A stretch of 64,000 nt of DNA from an uncultured Flavobacteriales bacterium (GCA_937139155.1 CAKZPI010000043.1:103626-167625); one strand, 5' to 3'; shown: positions 33,963 to 43,467, counted from the stretch's first letter. Notes: a model not told the origin generated them from the sequence alone. Numbers and translations: made by a program.

Positions 33963-35057
33963 ATGAAAATTAAAGATATAATCCAAGACCTAGAGACTTG
34001 GGCACCGCGAAGGTACCAAGAAAGCTATGATAATTCAGGGCTTTTGGTTGGCGATTCTGAGGTTGAGGTTTCAGGGGTAATGGTATGCCTAGATGTAACG
34101 GAAGATATCTTGTCAGAGGCCAAATCTAAAAACTGCAATTTAATTGTGGCTCACCATCCCATTATTTTCAAGGGATTGAAAAAGCTGACTGGAGGGCATT
34201 ATACGGAACGGATTGTGATTCAGGCCATTCAGAATGACTTAGCCATTTATGCCATCCATACCAACCTTGACAACCAATACCAAGGGGTGAATCAAATGAT
34301 TGGGCAAAAACTAGGATTGAATAATCTAGAGATTCTTAGGCCCATGAAAGACCGTTTGAAGAAACTAGCAACCTATGTTCCGCATGCCCATACTGAAAGG
34401 GTTATGAATGCTATGTTTGAAGCCGGGGCGGGTGAAATTGGTGATTATGGTGAATGCAGCTTTCGCTGGAAAGGAAAGGGAACCTTCAAAGCCAAGGAAG
34501 GAAGCAGTCCGTTTGTAGGAGAAATAGGAGAGCGCCATAGTGAGGAAGAGGATCGGGTGGAAGTGATTTTCCCTGAGCATTTGGCTTCTAGAATTACCCA
34601 GGCCATGAAACAGGCTCACCCTTATGAAGAAGTAGCCTTTGAAATCTATAAGCTTGATCAGGCCCACGAAAAACTTGGGGCCGGCATGATTGGGGAGCTT
34701 GAAAATCCAATGAAAGAAGAAGCCTTTTTTTCCATGGTAAAGGAAAAAATGGAAGTCCAGGTAATTCGGCATACCGGATTTTTAGGAAAGCCCATTCAGA
34801 AAATCGCCTTTTGCGGAGGCTCTGGTTTTTTTCTCTTGGAGGATGCCAAGGCCTCTGGAGCACAGGTTTACATTACCTCTGACGTGAAATACCATGAATT
34901 CATGGAGGCCGATCAAGACCTCATATTAATGGATATTGGGCATTTTGAATCCGAACATTTCACAAGTCTTTGGATACGTGATTATCTGGCTCAAAAATTT
35001 CATACCTTTGCCGTTCTTTTGGCGGATCAAGAAAGGAACCCCATCAACTATTTTTAA
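33963..35057 (+). CDS. Nif3-like dinuclear metal center protein
   Basis: A 364-residue member of the Nif3/YbgI/DUF34 family, ring-shaped hexamers with a two-metal site. Metal ligands are seen in VAHHPIIF (H64-H65), the IHTNLD stretch and the C-terminal DIGHFESE. A middle insert (about 130-230) with VIFPEHLASRITQAMKQAHPYEEVAFEIYKL is the YqfO-type CutA-like domain. The biochemical role is unsettled (GTP cyclohydrolase-like or metal handling). The zinc-ribbon gene starts 8 bases later, a pairing commonly seen in Bacteroidota. Confidence 0.93.
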   Translation: MKIKDIIQDLETWAPRRYQESYDNSGLLVGDSEVEVSGVMVCLDVTEDILSEAKSKNCNLIVAHHPIIFKGLKKLTGGHYTERIVIQAIQNDLAIYAIHTNLDNQYQGVNQMIGQKLGLNNLEILRPMKDRLKKLATYVPHAHTERVMNAMFEAGAGEIGDYGECSFRWKGKGTFKAKEGSSPFVGEIGERHSEEEDRVEVIFPEHLASRITQAMKQAHPYEEVAFEIYKLDQAHEKLGAGMIGELENPMKEEAFFSMVKEKMEVQVIRHTGFLGKPIQKIAFCGGSGFFLLEDAKASGAQVYITSDVKYHEFMEADQDLILMDIGHFESEHFTSLWIRDYLAQKFHTFAVLLADQERNPINYF

Positions 35058-35065
35058 AGCATATT

Positions 35066-35839
35066 ATGGCAAAAGCGAAGACTGCAAAAAAAGAATTTTC
35101 TGTAGAAGACAAACTTCGGGCGTTATATCAGTTGCAAGCCATTGACACTGAGATCGATAAAATTAAAATTCTAAGAGGTGAATTGCCCCTAGAGGTAGAA
35201 GACCTTGAAGATGAAATTGCTGGTTTGGAAACCAGAATTGAGAAGTTCAATGCCGAGGTGGCCGAGTTTGAATCGAATATTTCAGACAAGAAAAACGCCA
35301 TCACCAATGCAAAAGCATTGATTAAAAAGTACGAAGAGCAGCAAATGAACGTGCGGAATAACCGCGAGTTTGATGCCATCTCGAAAGAGATTGAGTACCA
35401 AAAGCTTGAGATTGAACTGGCTGAAAAGCGCATTCGCGAAGCAAAAGCCGGCATTGAAGCCAAAAATGAAATCATTTCTGCCGCTCAAGAGCGTTTGGAT
35501 GGTCTTAAGGGCGACCTTAAGCATAAGAAGGGTGAGCTTGATGATATTGTAGCTGAAACTGAAAAGGAAGAAAAAGGCCTTTTGAAAGAATCAGAAAAAG
35601 CAGCCAAAGTAATTGATGAGCGTTTGGTGAATGCTTACAATCGGGTAAGAGGCTCTGCGGTAAACGGACTAGCGGTTGTGCCCGTAGAAAGAAATGCCTG
35701 TGGAGGTTGTTTCAGCAACGTTCCTCCTCAGCGTCAATTAGACATTCGCTCAAGAAAGAAAATCATTGTTTGTGAAAACTGTGGTAGAATCTTAGTAGAT
35801 AAAGAACTTACCGAAGAGGTAACTGGGATTGAAAGTTAA
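35066..35839 (+). CDS. C4-type zinc ribbon coiled-coil protein
   Basis: Cytoplasmic protein of 257 residues. An antiparallel coiled coil spans about 30-185, and the C-terminus has a C4 zinc ribbon with CGGC (about 213-216) and CENCGRIL (about 235-242). This is the DUF164/zf-RING_7 family, thought to bind nucleic acid or act in ribosome-linked processes; the function is not settled. It directly follows the Nif3 gene and is followed by a rho-independent terminator, so the two form a complete two-gene transcript. Confidence 0.9.
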   Translation: MAKAKTAKKEFSVEDKLRALYQLQAIDTEIDKIKILRGELPLEVEDLEDEIAGLETRIEKFNAEVAEFESNISDKKNAITNAKALIKKYEEQQMNVRNNREFDAISKEIEYQKLEIELAEKRIREAKAGIEAKNEIISAAQERLDGLKGDLKHKKGELDDIVAETEKEEKGLLKESEKAAKVIDERLVNAYNRVRGSAVNGLAVVPVERNACGGCFSNVPPQRQLDIRSRKKIIVCENCGRILVDKELTEEVTGIES

Positions 35840-35863
35840 TCTTCTCCCAAAGATATTTTAGAA

Positions 35864-35890
35864 GGCCGCTCTTGTAGCGGTCTTTTTTTT
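35864..35890 (+). terminator. Rho-independent terminator
   Basis: GGCCGCT-CTTGT-AGCGGTC forms a hairpin followed by eight or more T, 25 bases after the zinc-ribbon gene. Confidence 0.85.
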
Positions 35891-35927
35891 ACCTTGAATT
35901 TTGAAATCAACCTTCAATTTCAAAGGA

Positions 35928-37382
35928 ATGCAGCATAAATGGATCCTCCTTTTCTTCCTCTTGGTAGCAATTGGTCCGAAGTCATCAATAGCCTGGTCAG
36001 CTGAAAACGATCAACGGCAGGGGCAAATTCTAAAGTTTCAGTACCATACGGTTCAAAACCAGCTGAACCAAGAGTTTAAATCTGGAAATGAGAACGCCAT
36101 TACCTATTATCATCATGCCCTAAATGCCGGAATTCGTATGATGGTTGAAGATGATCCTAAATTTGAAGATCGCTACGAAGAGATTTTAGATGAAAGCCTG
36201 GATGTTCTGGAAGATGCACCAGGGCTTCTGGCCGAGGTTCATGCGGCCGAGCTGAGGTTTCTAAGGGCATATTCAGCCTTTAAAAATGCTTCCTATTTCA
36301 CGGCAGCCTACCAATTGGTTAAGGTTGCCTCAGCCGTTGAAGAGTTCAAAGAAAACGCAGACTCTTACAAACCCGCATTCCCGGTTCGAATTGCCATGGA
36401 AGTGATGATGTCCTCCCTTTCAGAAGACATGCAATCTTATCTTTCATGGATTGGTATGGAAGGCTCCAAACGGGAAGCCAAAAGGCTATTGTCAGAGCTT
36501 CAATCGCATAGATATGGAGCCAATGAGTCTTACCTTAAGTTTTATACCGTTTTTCTTGAGGACTTTATGCAATATCAGTACAAAGACCTTAGGAAGGAAA
36601 AAAGCAATTTTGGAAAGGAATTCGAAAACCATCCAGCCATTCTCTTTCAAAAAGCCATGCTGTACGGAATGAATCATAAAAACCAGGAGGCCTTGAAAAA
36701 AATAAGAGCACTCCGAGCCTTTTCTTTTGAATTAGAACCCCATTATTTGAATTATTTAGAAGGACGCTGCAAAATGCAGGCTCTTGATTCAAAGGCTGAG
36801 ATTTATTTGAAAAAATACCTTCAGACTTATCCAGGAAAAAAGTTTAAAAAAGCAGCCCACCTTTACCTCCTCTGGCATGCTGTACTTTACAAGGATGCCC
36901 AAGCCCAAGGTGAACAAAGAAGGGCCATCGCCAATGTTGGGGATACAGAAACGGGTCCTGATGCCCTGGCCATGCGATTGCGTAACTCTAAGATGCACCC
37001 TGAACTGGTTCGGTCAAGGCTTTTGTTTGACGGGGGTGACTTCGCTGAGGCGGAAAAAGTATTAAGAAGTTTAGATCAAAATGAATTTGATGCGGCTCTG
37101 CATAAAATTGAATGGGCATACCGACTGGGCCGAATCGGTCAGGAAACCCAGGACTATCATTTAAGCATCATGTATTTTCGGCAAGCCATTGACTTCGAAA
37201 GGGTGGAAGGAGATTATATGCAGGCCAATGCCTGTCTTCAGCTTGGAGAAGTTTATTTCAGTACCGGAGAAAAAGATAAGGCCCGAGCCTATTTTGAACG
37301 ATGCCTTGAATATGAGGACTACCCCTATGAATCTTCCATAAGACGCTCGGCCAAAAAAAGTCTTGAATTGCTCGACCAATAA
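35928..37382 (+). CDS. Exported TPR-like repeat protein
   Basis: An exported protein of 484 residues. The signal peptide (about 1-23) has a hydrophobic core WILLFFLLVAIGPKSSIAW. The rest is nearly all helical with repeats of 30-40 residues such as YHLSIMYFRQAIDFERVEGDYMQANACLQLGEVYFSTGEKDKARAYFERCLEYED at the end, a clear pair of tetratricopeptide repeats. A TTG at 35901 would add nine residues; the ATG at 35928 gives a more usual signal peptide. TPR proteins act as scaffolds; the partner is unknown. The GNAT gene starts 6 bases after it. Confidence 0.75.
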   Translation: MQHKWILLFFLLVAIGPKSSIAWSAENDQRQGQILKFQYHTVQNQLNQEFKSGNENAITYYHHALNAGIRMMVEDDPKFEDRYEEILDESLDVLEDAPGLLAEVHAAELRFLRAYSAFKNASYFTAAYQLVKVASAVEEFKENADSYKPAFPVRIAMEVMMSSLSEDMQSYLSWIGMEGSKREAKRLLSELQSHRYGANESYLKFYTVFLEDFMQYQYKDLRKEKSNFGKEFENHPAILFQKAMLYGMNHKNQEALKKIRALRAFSFELEPHYLNYLEGRCKMQALDSKAEIYLKKYLQTYPGKKFKKAAHLYLLWHAVLYKDAQAQGEQRRAIANVGDTETGPDALAMRLRNSKMHPELVRSRLLFDGGDFAEAEKVLRSLDQNEFDAALHKIEWAYRLGRIGQETQDYHLSIMYFRQAIDFERVEGDYMQANACLQLGEVYFSTGEKDKARAYFERCLEYEDYPYESSIRRSAKKSLELLDQ

Positions 37383-37388
37383 ATATGA

Positions 37389-37943
37389 ATGCTTAGAAAA
37401 AAGACCTTGAGGCTCCTCGACTTTTCTGAAATTAATATGGACGAATTTGAGAATTTGGCTAAGGAATCATTTCTTGACGCCCATGGAAAATCTGCTCCTA
37501 AAGAAGATTTAGAGGAATACCTCCAGAATAAATACACCAAAAACGCCTTATCTGCCGACCTTAAAGAAGAGGGGAATGCTTATTTCTTTGCAGGCGACCA
37601 TGAAGGGCTTAAGGGCTACCTTAAACTAGGTTTTGATAAAGCCTTTCCTCCGAAGATAAATACTAACTTCAGCAAACTAGACCGAATATATATTCATAAA
37701 ACCGCTTATGGTACAGGTCTTTCAGAATTCTTACTTCAAGAGTCAATACGAATCGCGAGGCAACAGAACCAAAAAGGAATTTGGCTGGCCACCTGGGTTG
37801 AGAACAAAAGAGCCATTCGCTTTTATGAAAAACATGGTTTTAGGGTTGTAGATGCTTATGATTTTCCGATTTCAAAAACCCACTACAATCCCAACCACAT
37901 CATGCTACTAGAATTTACAGAAAACAAAAAAAGCCCGCATTAA
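37389..37943 (+). CDS. GNAT family N-acetyltransferase
   Basis: A 184-residue acyl-CoA-dependent acetyltransferase. The GNAT core is clear: the acetyl-CoA loop KTAYGTGLSEFLLQESI (motif A, about 108-125), motif B with WLATWVENKRAIRFYEKHGF (about 137-157), and a C-terminal strand FPISKTHYNPNHIMLLEF. The sequence is of the diamine/spermidine acetyltransferase type found in Bacteroidota, but the substrate cannot be fixed. It starts 6 bases after the TPR gene. Its stop codon lies in the loop of the terminator shared with the opposite gene. Confidence 0.9.
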   Translation: MLRKKTLRLLDFSEINMDEFENLAKESFLDAHGKSAPKEDLEEYLQNKYTKNALSADLKEEGNAYFFAGDHEGLKGYLKLGFDKAFPPKINTNFSKLDRIYIHKTAYGTGLSEFLLQESIRIARQQNQKGIWLATWVENKRAIRFYEKHGFRVVDAYDFPISKTHYNPNHIMLLEFTENKKSPH

Positions 37944-37950
37944 ACGGGCT
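37929..37950 (-). terminator. Terminator of the FadL-like gene, overlapping the GNAT stop codon
   Basis: AGCCCG (37932-37937) pairs with CGGGCT (37945-37950). Read on the minus strand the hairpin is followed by seven T. The TAA of the GNAT gene (37941-37943) sits in its loop. Confidence 0.75.
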
Positions 37951-37972
37951 CTTCTTCGGTTTTAGGTTATGG

Positions 37973-39421
37973 CTAAAACTTATACACTAAACTAAGTCCA
38001 ATTCTTGTTTTTTTCTCATCAAAGAAGGCGTAGACAACATCTGAAGAGGTTGAGTACAAGAGCTCGTCAGCTGCGGAGGTTCGGTACTGTAAGATGCTGA
38101 AATCAAGGTTGACTTGCTTCAATTTGTACCCAATACCCAATGATCCATATTCTCTTGAATAGTTCGCTTTTGTGTCAAAATTGTTTGCATAGGTAAATGG
38201 GGAGCTTTGAACTCCTCCTCCTAATCTAAACACCGCCGGACCTGCATTGATTTCGGCACCTAATCTCAGTTCAGACCTAGCCGCAAAATCATTTTGAATT
38301 TGGCGGTTGAAATCTAAAAACTCAAGGGTATTTGATTTGAATTTTGAATTGCTGAAATCTTGCCATATATAGTCTATGCTAAGAAATCCAGCCTTTCCCA
38401 TGACAATGGCCAAACCTGCCACAATTCGTTCAGGTGTTGAAAATCTATACCGCTTATAACCTGGGTCGGTATCCATGGAATAGTTGTCCCCATTGTCAAA
38501 AGAGGATCGCATAGAAGATTGAACACGGTAATCAATGGTATACCATGTAGGTGAATGGTAGGCAAGGCCGATTCTAATTTCATGGATGGGCTTGAATTGA
38601 AGTCCGACACTCATCTTGAATCCATTCCCTGATTGGTTGATATAATTGATGTACTCAAAACCGGTTAGGGCATTGCTGGCAGTGTCTTCAAAATTAGATT
38701 CGCTATAGAACCTTGACTCTTCTGACCTAAAGGAGGGGAATCCAAGGTTTACTCCAATTTGGAGTTTCTCTTGATAGGTCCCGGCAAAGCCTATATAAAC
38801 TTCCCCTGACCTTCCATTTCGATCAATGTTTAGGTATTGATCTTGCCCTGCAGAAGGGTTGTACACGAAATAATTAGCTCCAGAGGAGGTATCAATTACA
38901 TAGGTTTGGAAAGCTAGGTACTCTGCCGAAAAGGTATTCAAGTTTTCAGGCCTGGTTCCTTGGGCGTTTTCCAAAAAGGCATAGGTTCTTGAAGATTGGT
39001 CGTTATAGCCAAGCCCCGTATAAGAGCCCGAGAAGGATGCCGTTTGATTGTATCCAAAACCAAAAGTGAAACGATTCCAGTCGCCAGAGGTATTGGTCAC
39101 CTTAGCAAGCCCTAAGGTTGGCATATTCATGCTAAACCGCCCGTCGTTCACAACACCATCGTTGAGGTATCCTGTTGAAGATTGGTTGTTTAACATAAAG
39201 CCAATTCCGAATTCATCGTTTCTGAAGGTGGCTAGTCCGGCAGGGTTGTTTGCAATTGCACTGAAGTCACCCCCCAGGGCAGACATTGAACCTCCCAGTC
39301 CCATGTATCTTGCGCTTCCAGAAACTTCAGAAAGATTGTAACGGTAAACGTCTAAATCGGTTTGGGCAAAACTAGAGCAGGAGATTGCCAAGGCAATCAT
39401 CAAGGTGTAAATCGTTTTCAT
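37973..39421 (-). CDS. OmpP1/FadL/TodX-family outer membrane transport protein
   Basis: An outer membrane barrel of 482 residues with a signal peptide (about 1-19, SSFAQ). The mature start DLDVYRYNLSEVSGSARYMGLGGSMSALGGDFSAIANNPAGLA is the FadL-family hatch sequence (GDFSAIxxNPAG). Many amphipathic strands follow, ending in the aromatic GLSLVYKF. Such porins take up fatty acids and other hydrophobic compounds. It begins 10 bases after the stop of the Tyr/Arg-rich lipoprotein gene, so the two are likely co-transcribed, and it ends at a strong terminator. Confidence 0.9.
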   Translation of the reverse strand: MKTIYTLMIALAISCSSFAQTDLDVYRYNLSEVSGSARYMGLGGSMSALGGDFSAIANNPAGLATFRNDEFGIGFMLNNQSSTGYLNDGVVNDGRFSMNMPTLGLAKVTNTSGDWNRFTFGFGYNQTASFSGSYTGLGYNDQSSRTYAFLENAQGTRPENLNTFSAEYLAFQTYVIDTSSGANYFVYNPSAGQDQYLNIDRNGRSGEVYIGFAGTYQEKLQIGVNLGFPSFRSEESRFYSESNFEDTASNALTGFEYINYINQSGNGFKMSVGLQFKPIHEIRIGLAYHSPTWYTIDYRVQSSMRSSFDNGDNYSMDTDPGYKRYRFSTPERIVAGLAIVMGKAGFLSIDYIWQDFSNSKFKSNTLEFLDFNRQIQNDFAARSELRLGAEINAGPAVFRLGGGVQSSPFTYANNFDTKANYSREYGSLGIGYKLKQVNLDFSILQYRTSAADELLYSTSSDVVYAFFDEKKTRIGLSLVYKF

Positions 39422-39431
39422 TTTCTAAGAA

Positions 39432-41051
39432 TTATCTAGGTCTTCTTGGTGAGCTTCCTGAACGTGAACCCGAGCGATTAGGGCTGCTTGGCCTTGTGGT
39501 ACCCGTGCTTGGCCGACTTGGTCTTGAGTTGCCCATGCTCGGACGAGAAGGAGAAGACCTTCTTGGGGTTGAGGCTTTAGGCCGGGTGTTGCTCCTAGGC
39601 CGCGTAGACTGACTTTTGGGTCGGCTAGGCTGGCTTGGGCTAGCTTTTGGGCGGGTGGACCCAGGACGTGTGCTTGGGGTCCTGGGTCTAGTGTTGATAT
39701 TCGGGTTGACCTCATTTCGAGAAGGAGCATTCCGGATTCCGTTTGGTTCAGGAATGCTTCGGCTAGGCCTTGTATTTGAACGGTCACGGTTTGAATTCTC
39801 ATTCAATTGTGGTCGCGTATTCTCGTTTCTAGGTGGAACCGGTCGGGTAGTCTTAGGCCGGTCAGGGCTTGTAACATTCGGTCGGTCAGACCCTCCACGG
39901 TTGGGGCTCGGACTGCTTAGATTGGGTCGATCGCCACCTCGGTCAGGACGAGTATTAATGTTTGAGCCGTCGTTGCCGCGGTTCGGTTTATTATCATCCA
40001 AACTGGGTCTATCGTTTCCACGGCTTGGAACATTGTCGTTTAACCTTCCAGGACTATCCTCTGAAATGCTTGGCTTTCCAGGGTTCCTGATGGGGTCATT
40101 TCCAGACTTCGGACGATCGTTTTTAATGTCTCCTTGAATGCCCCCTCCACGTGAAGGCTCAGCACTTTTTCCCGGACGGTCATTAAGATCTCTAGAGCCA
40201 CCCGTTGACTTGGTAGGGCGGTTGCCCGTAGGTCTTGAAATACTTCCCGTGGCAACGGCTTCTTCATAAACAGCACCTACTGATCTACCACCAGGAGAGC
40301 CAACTTTACCACCGGTACCAGCACCTCGGGGTCCGCCAGTTTCACCTCTATTTCCACCAGAAGAAGATCCACCAATACCTGCAGGAGGCCTTGAATAATG
40401 GTAAGAGTTTATGTCGTTGCTGTTGTAGTAATTATTATAGCCATAATTCCATGCAGCATCGTTGTATCCGTGCCAGTAACCTTGGTTGTAGCCATTCCAA
40501 TAGCCTTGGTTGTAACCACCCCAGCCGTATCCTCCCCAGGCGTAAGGGCTATATCCCCAACCATGGTAAGGAGTGCCATAAAACCCATATACCTGTGGGT
40601 AATAATTCGGACACCACCAGTTATAGCCTAGGTAAATGCTCATTCCGAAATTATAGGGGTTGTAGTCATACCAGTAGGCATTGGTATAATAGCTATTGTA
40701 GTACGAACGGTGATACCCTCTATGAAACCTCCTGATGCGTGCCGAATAGGCATAATCATAATAGTCATCATAATCGTAAACATCACCGTAGTAATTATTG
40801 GTTACATAGGTGTCTCCATCGGCCGTTCGGTACTCTTCCGTTTCAGAATAGGGTTGGCTATAGGTGTCAGGGTTCTCATAGTTCTCATCATAGGTTTGAG
40901 TCTGATTTTGTGACTCTTCAACGATGATTACTTCCTCCACCGGTTCGGCGTCAGCATAAATTCCGTCGCTATAGTAAGTAGAAGAATAATACGAGGTGCT
41001 ACATCCTGTAAATACGAACAGAATCGCAGCCAAAGGGACTAAGGCTTTCAT
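39432..41051 (-). CDS. Low-complexity lipoprotein with Tyr/Gly-rich core and Arg/Pro/Ser tail
   Basis: A lipoprotein of 539 residues (signal MKALVPLAAILFVFTGC, Cys17). The mature chain is low-complexity: an acidic Tyr/Ser region, then a Tyr/Trp/Gly/Asn-rich part (about 110-220, YGWGGYNQGYWNGYN), then over 250 residues dominated by Arg, Pro, Ser and Asn, ending SGSSPRRPR. It is strongly basic in the second half and probably disordered. The earlier ATG at 41081 would spoil the signal peptide. By context it may be an outer-membrane or surface protein that binds polyanions. No family is known to me. Confidence 0.8.
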   Translation of the reverse strand: MKALVPLAAILFVFTGCSTSYYSSTYYSDGIYADAEPVEEVIIVEESQNQTQTYDENYENPDTYSQPYSETEEYRTADGDTYVTNNYYGDVYDYDDYYDYAYSARIRRFHRGYHRSYYNSYYTNAYWYDYNPYNFGMSIYLGYNWWCPNYYPQVYGFYGTPYHGWGYSPYAWGGYGWGGYNQGYWNGYNQGYWHGYNDAAWNYGYNNYYNSNDINSYHYSRPPAGIGGSSSGGNRGETGGPRGAGTGGKVGSPGGRSVGAVYEEAVATGSISRPTGNRPTKSTGGSRDLNDRPGKSAEPSRGGGIQGDIKNDRPKSGNDPIRNPGKPSISEDSPGRLNDNVPSRGNDRPSLDDNKPNRGNDGSNINTRPDRGGDRPNLSSPSPNRGGSDRPNVTSPDRPKTTRPVPPRNENTRPQLNENSNRDRSNTRPSRSIPEPNGIRNAPSRNEVNPNINTRPRTPSTRPGSTRPKASPSQPSRPKSQSTRPRSNTRPKASTPRRSSPSRPSMGNSRPSRPSTGTTRPSSPNRSGSRSGSSPRRPR

Positions 41052-41090
41052 GGAATGATATTTAATTGTACGAAGATACATGCTATTGTT

Positions 41091-41098
41091 TAGCTTTG
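41091..41098 (+). promoter_or_regulatory. -7 promoter element of proS
   Basis: TAGCTTTG matches TANNTTTG, 42 bases before the proS start. A TTG at 41066 is a -33 candidate at slightly long spacing. Confidence 0.5.
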
Positions 41099-41140
41099 TT
41101 GCCCTAAATAAGATTCAAATTCCGTACCAAAATAGAATCC

Positions 41141-42613
41141 ATGGCCGAAAAGCGTACAAGTAGAGATGAAAATTATGCCAAGTGGTATAATGAATTGGTG
41201 ATAAAGGCTGACTTAGCCGAATTCTCAGGAGTGAGAGGTTGTATGGTGATTAAACCCTACGGCTTTGCCATTTGGGAGAAGATGCAAGCTGAACTAGATC
41301 GGATGTTTAAAGAGACCGGTCATCAGAATGCTTATTTCCCCTTGTTCATTCCGAAATCTTATTTCAGCAAGGAAGCAAGTCATGTGGATGGCTTTGCGAA
41401 GGAATGTGCAGTGGTAACCCATTACCGCTTGAAGAATGATCCCAATGGAAAGGGGGTGATTGTGGATGAGGATGCCAAACTTGAGGAAGAATTGGTGGTT
41501 CGTCCAACCTCTGAAACCATAATTTGGGATACCTACAAAAACTGGATCCAATCCTATAGAGACCTCCCCATTTTGGTAAACCAATGGGCCAATGTGGTAC
41601 GTTGGGAAATGCGCACCCGTTTGTTTTTGCGTACGGCAGAATTTCTTTGGCAGGAAGGGCATACCGCCCATGCAACCAAAGATGAGGCAGTGCAAGAGTC
41701 AAAGCAAATGCTAGAAATCTACGGTGAGTTTGCCGAAAACTTCATGGCCATGCCCGTGCTAAAAGGAACCAAAACGGAAGAAGAACGGTTTGCAGGTGCC
41801 CTTGAAACCTATTGCATTGAAGCCTTGATGCAAGACGGGAAGGCCTTACAGGCTGGAACCTCACATTTCTTAGGTCAAAACTTCGCCAAAGCTTTTGACG
41901 TGAAGTATGCAACCAAAGAAGGAAAAGAAGAATATGTTTGGGCAACCTCTTGGGGAGTTTCTACCCGTTTGATGGGAGCCTTAATCATGACCCATTCCGA
42001 TGACCAAGGATTGGTGCTTCCGCCTAAATTAGCCCCATTCCAAGTTGTGATTGTGCCCATTTATCGAAAGCCTGAGCAATTGGAGGCCATTCGCGAAAAA
42101 GCCAAAGAAATCATGGCCGAGCTAAGGGGTTTGGGCGTATCGGTTAAATTCGATGACCGTGATACCCATAAGCCTGGTTGGAAATTCAATGAATATGAAT
42201 TGAAAGGAGTACCGGTTCGTTTGGGAATTGGTCCGAGAGACCTTGAAAACGGAACGGTTGAGGTTGCCCGTAGGGATACCCTTGAGAAAGACGTTTTAGA
42301 TCTTACCGGAATCGCCGTTAAGGTGAAAAACCTGCTGAGCCAGATTCAAGACAACCTCTACCAAAAAGCCCTAACCTTCCGAGAAGAAAAAACCTTCAAA
42401 GCGGACTCATGGGAGGAATTTGAGGAAATGATTGAAAAAGGAGGATTTGTGCACGCGCATTGGGATGGGACCTCAGAAACCGAGGTGAAAATTAAAGAGA
42501 TGACCAAGGCAACCATACGGTGCATTCCTTTAAACAATACCTTAGAGGAAGGAAAATGTATTCTCACTGGAAAACCCTCCAGCCAAAGAGTGGTTTTCGC
42601 AAGAGCCTATTAA
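41141..42613 (+). CDS. proS: Prolyl-tRNA synthetase, archaeal/eukaryal type
   Basis: Class II aminoacyl-tRNA synthetase of 490 residues that charges tRNA(Pro). Class II motif 2 and 3 regions are visible in [31 protein letters not shown] and [30 protein letters not shown], and motif 1 in [14 protein letters not shown]. The C-terminal anticodon-binding domain and the extension ending with [17 protein letters not shown] are as in the shorter archaeal-type ProRS used by Bacteroidota, without the INS editing domain of the bacterial type. The next gene begins one base after its stop. Confidence 0.97.
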   Translation: MAEKRTSRDENYAKWYNELVIKADLAEFSGVRGCMVIKPYGFAIWEKMQAELDRMFKETGHQNAYFPLFIPKSYFSKEASHVDGFAKECAVVTHYRLKNDPNGKGVIVDEDAKLEEELVVRPTSETIIWDTYKNWIQSYRDLPILVNQWANVVRWEMRTRLFLRTAEFLWQEGHTAHATKDEAVQESKQMLEIYGEFAENFMAMPVLKGTKTEEERFAGALETYCIEALMQDGKALQAGTSHFLGQNFAKAFDVKYATKEGKEEYVWATSWGVSTRLMGALIMTHSDDQGLVLPPKLAPFQVVIVPIYRKPEQLEAIREKAKEIMAELRGLGVSVKFDDRDTHKPGWKFNEYELKGVPVRLGIGPRDLENGTVEVARRDTLEKDVLDLTGIAVKVKNLLSQIQDNLYQKALTFREEKTFKADSWEEFEEMIEKGGFVHAHWDGTSETEVKIKEMTKATIRCIPLNNTLEEGKCILTGKPSSQRVVFARAY

Positions 42614-42614
42614 T

Positions 42615-43307
42615 ATGAGTCAGGAAGAAAGATATAGCTCTGTAATGGAGCTTCTGAAATCAAAAGCTTGCGTAAAGCAGGCCGTATTTCGCAAAACCAA
42701 GGAAACCTTTGAAATCTTAGCCGAACAAGTAGAGCATTTGGCCCTTAGTATCGATAAGGAAATTTCTAGCATTGATACTAACGTGCACTTGAATGCAGAG
42801 CGGAAAGGCGATTATGAAACCCGGCTTTATTTTTCGGGAGACTTACTGCTCTTTCATATGCACACCAATGCCTTTGGCTTTGATCAAAACCACGGAATTA
42901 AAAAATTGACTTACGTAAAGGAAGACCCCTCACGGGCCTATTGTGGAATCATCAATATTTACAATTTCTTGGCAGACTCCTTTCGATTCAACCGGGTAAA
43001 CGACTTGGGCTTGCTTGTGGCGCGAATCTTTGTGAACAAAGACGGGCATTTCTATGTGGAAGGTCCGAAACACATAGGGGTTTTATTCAATAACTTCTCA
43101 AAGCAAGAGGTTTCTAAGGAGGCCATGAATAAGGTGGTTACCACAGCCATGGATTATTCCATGAAAGAAGATTTATTAACCCCTCCTTTCCAATATGTGA
43201 AAGAAGTTCAGGTGCATCAAATGCAAAGTTTAAGTTCTGAATTGCGCGTTCGAACCGCAAAAAAGCTGGGTTTCAAGATGCAAGGCGACTCGGAAATAAA
43301 AGGATGA
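42615..43307 (+). CDS. Conserved hypothetical protein
   Basis: The 230-residue soluble protein has no signal peptide or membrane helix. Conserved-looking stretches are YETRLYFSGDLLLFHMHTNAFGFD (about 76-100), the histidine-rich part of a possible fold, and YFVNKDGHFYVEGPKHIGVLF. No named family is recognised, though the chain has the balanced composition of a real enzyme or binding protein. It follows proS by one base and is probably co-transcribed with it. The next features are the tRNA-Glu promoter and gene. Confidence 0.65.
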   Translation: MSQEERYSSVMELLKSKACVKQAVFRKTKETFEILAEQVEHLALSIDKEISSIDTNVHLNAERKGDYETRLYFSGDLLLFHMHTNAFGFDQNHGIKKLTYVKEDPSRAYCGIINIYNFLADSFRFNRVNDLGLLVARIFVNKDGHFYVEGPKHIGVLFNNFSKQEVSKEAMNKVVTTAMDYSMKEDLLTPPFQYVKEVQVHQMQSLSSELRVRTAKKLGFKMQGDSEIKG

Positions 43308-43326
43308 AATTTTTTTCATAAGTGCT

Positions 43327-43357
43327 TTGTAGTATGAATTGAATTATCTTACATTTG
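43327..43357 (+). promoter_or_regulatory. Promoter of tRNA-Glu (and rpsT)
   Basis: TACATTTG at 43350-43357 is a perfect -7 element, with TTG at 43327-43329 as the -33 (20-base spacer), 20 bases before the tRNA. Confidence 0.7.
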
Positions 43358-43377
43358 CACTCCCAAAATTAAAAACC

Positions 43378-43449
43378 GGCCCGTTCGTCTAGGGGTTAGG
43401 ACGCCAGATTTTCATTCTGGAAACAGGGGTTCGATTCCCCTACGGGCTG
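43378..43449 (+). tRNA. tRNA-Glu (anticodon TTC)
   Basis: The cloverleaf can be drawn by eye. The acceptor stem is GGCCCGT with ACGGGCT (first pair G-U), the D arm is TCGTCTAGGGGTTAGGACG, the anticodon stem is CCAGA/TCTGG with loop TTTTCAT (anticodon TTC) and the T arm is CAGGGGTTCGATTCCCCTA. The 72-base length and G discriminator are normal; CCA is not encoded. It shares a promoter region with rpsT 18 bases downstream. Confidence 0.97.
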
Positions 43450-43467
43450 CAAAGTTTTTTAGAAAAC

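Noticed and set aside
39425..40735. Several long open frames opposite the Tyr/Arg-rich lipoprotein gene
   Set aside because: They arise from the biased codon composition of the real gene on the minus strand; their products are low-complexity (L/R/G- or H/S/Y-rich) and match no family.
43378..43449. More tRNA genes next to tRNA-Glu
   Set aside because: I looked for further cloverleaf patterns on both sides and found none; rpsT follows after 18 bases.
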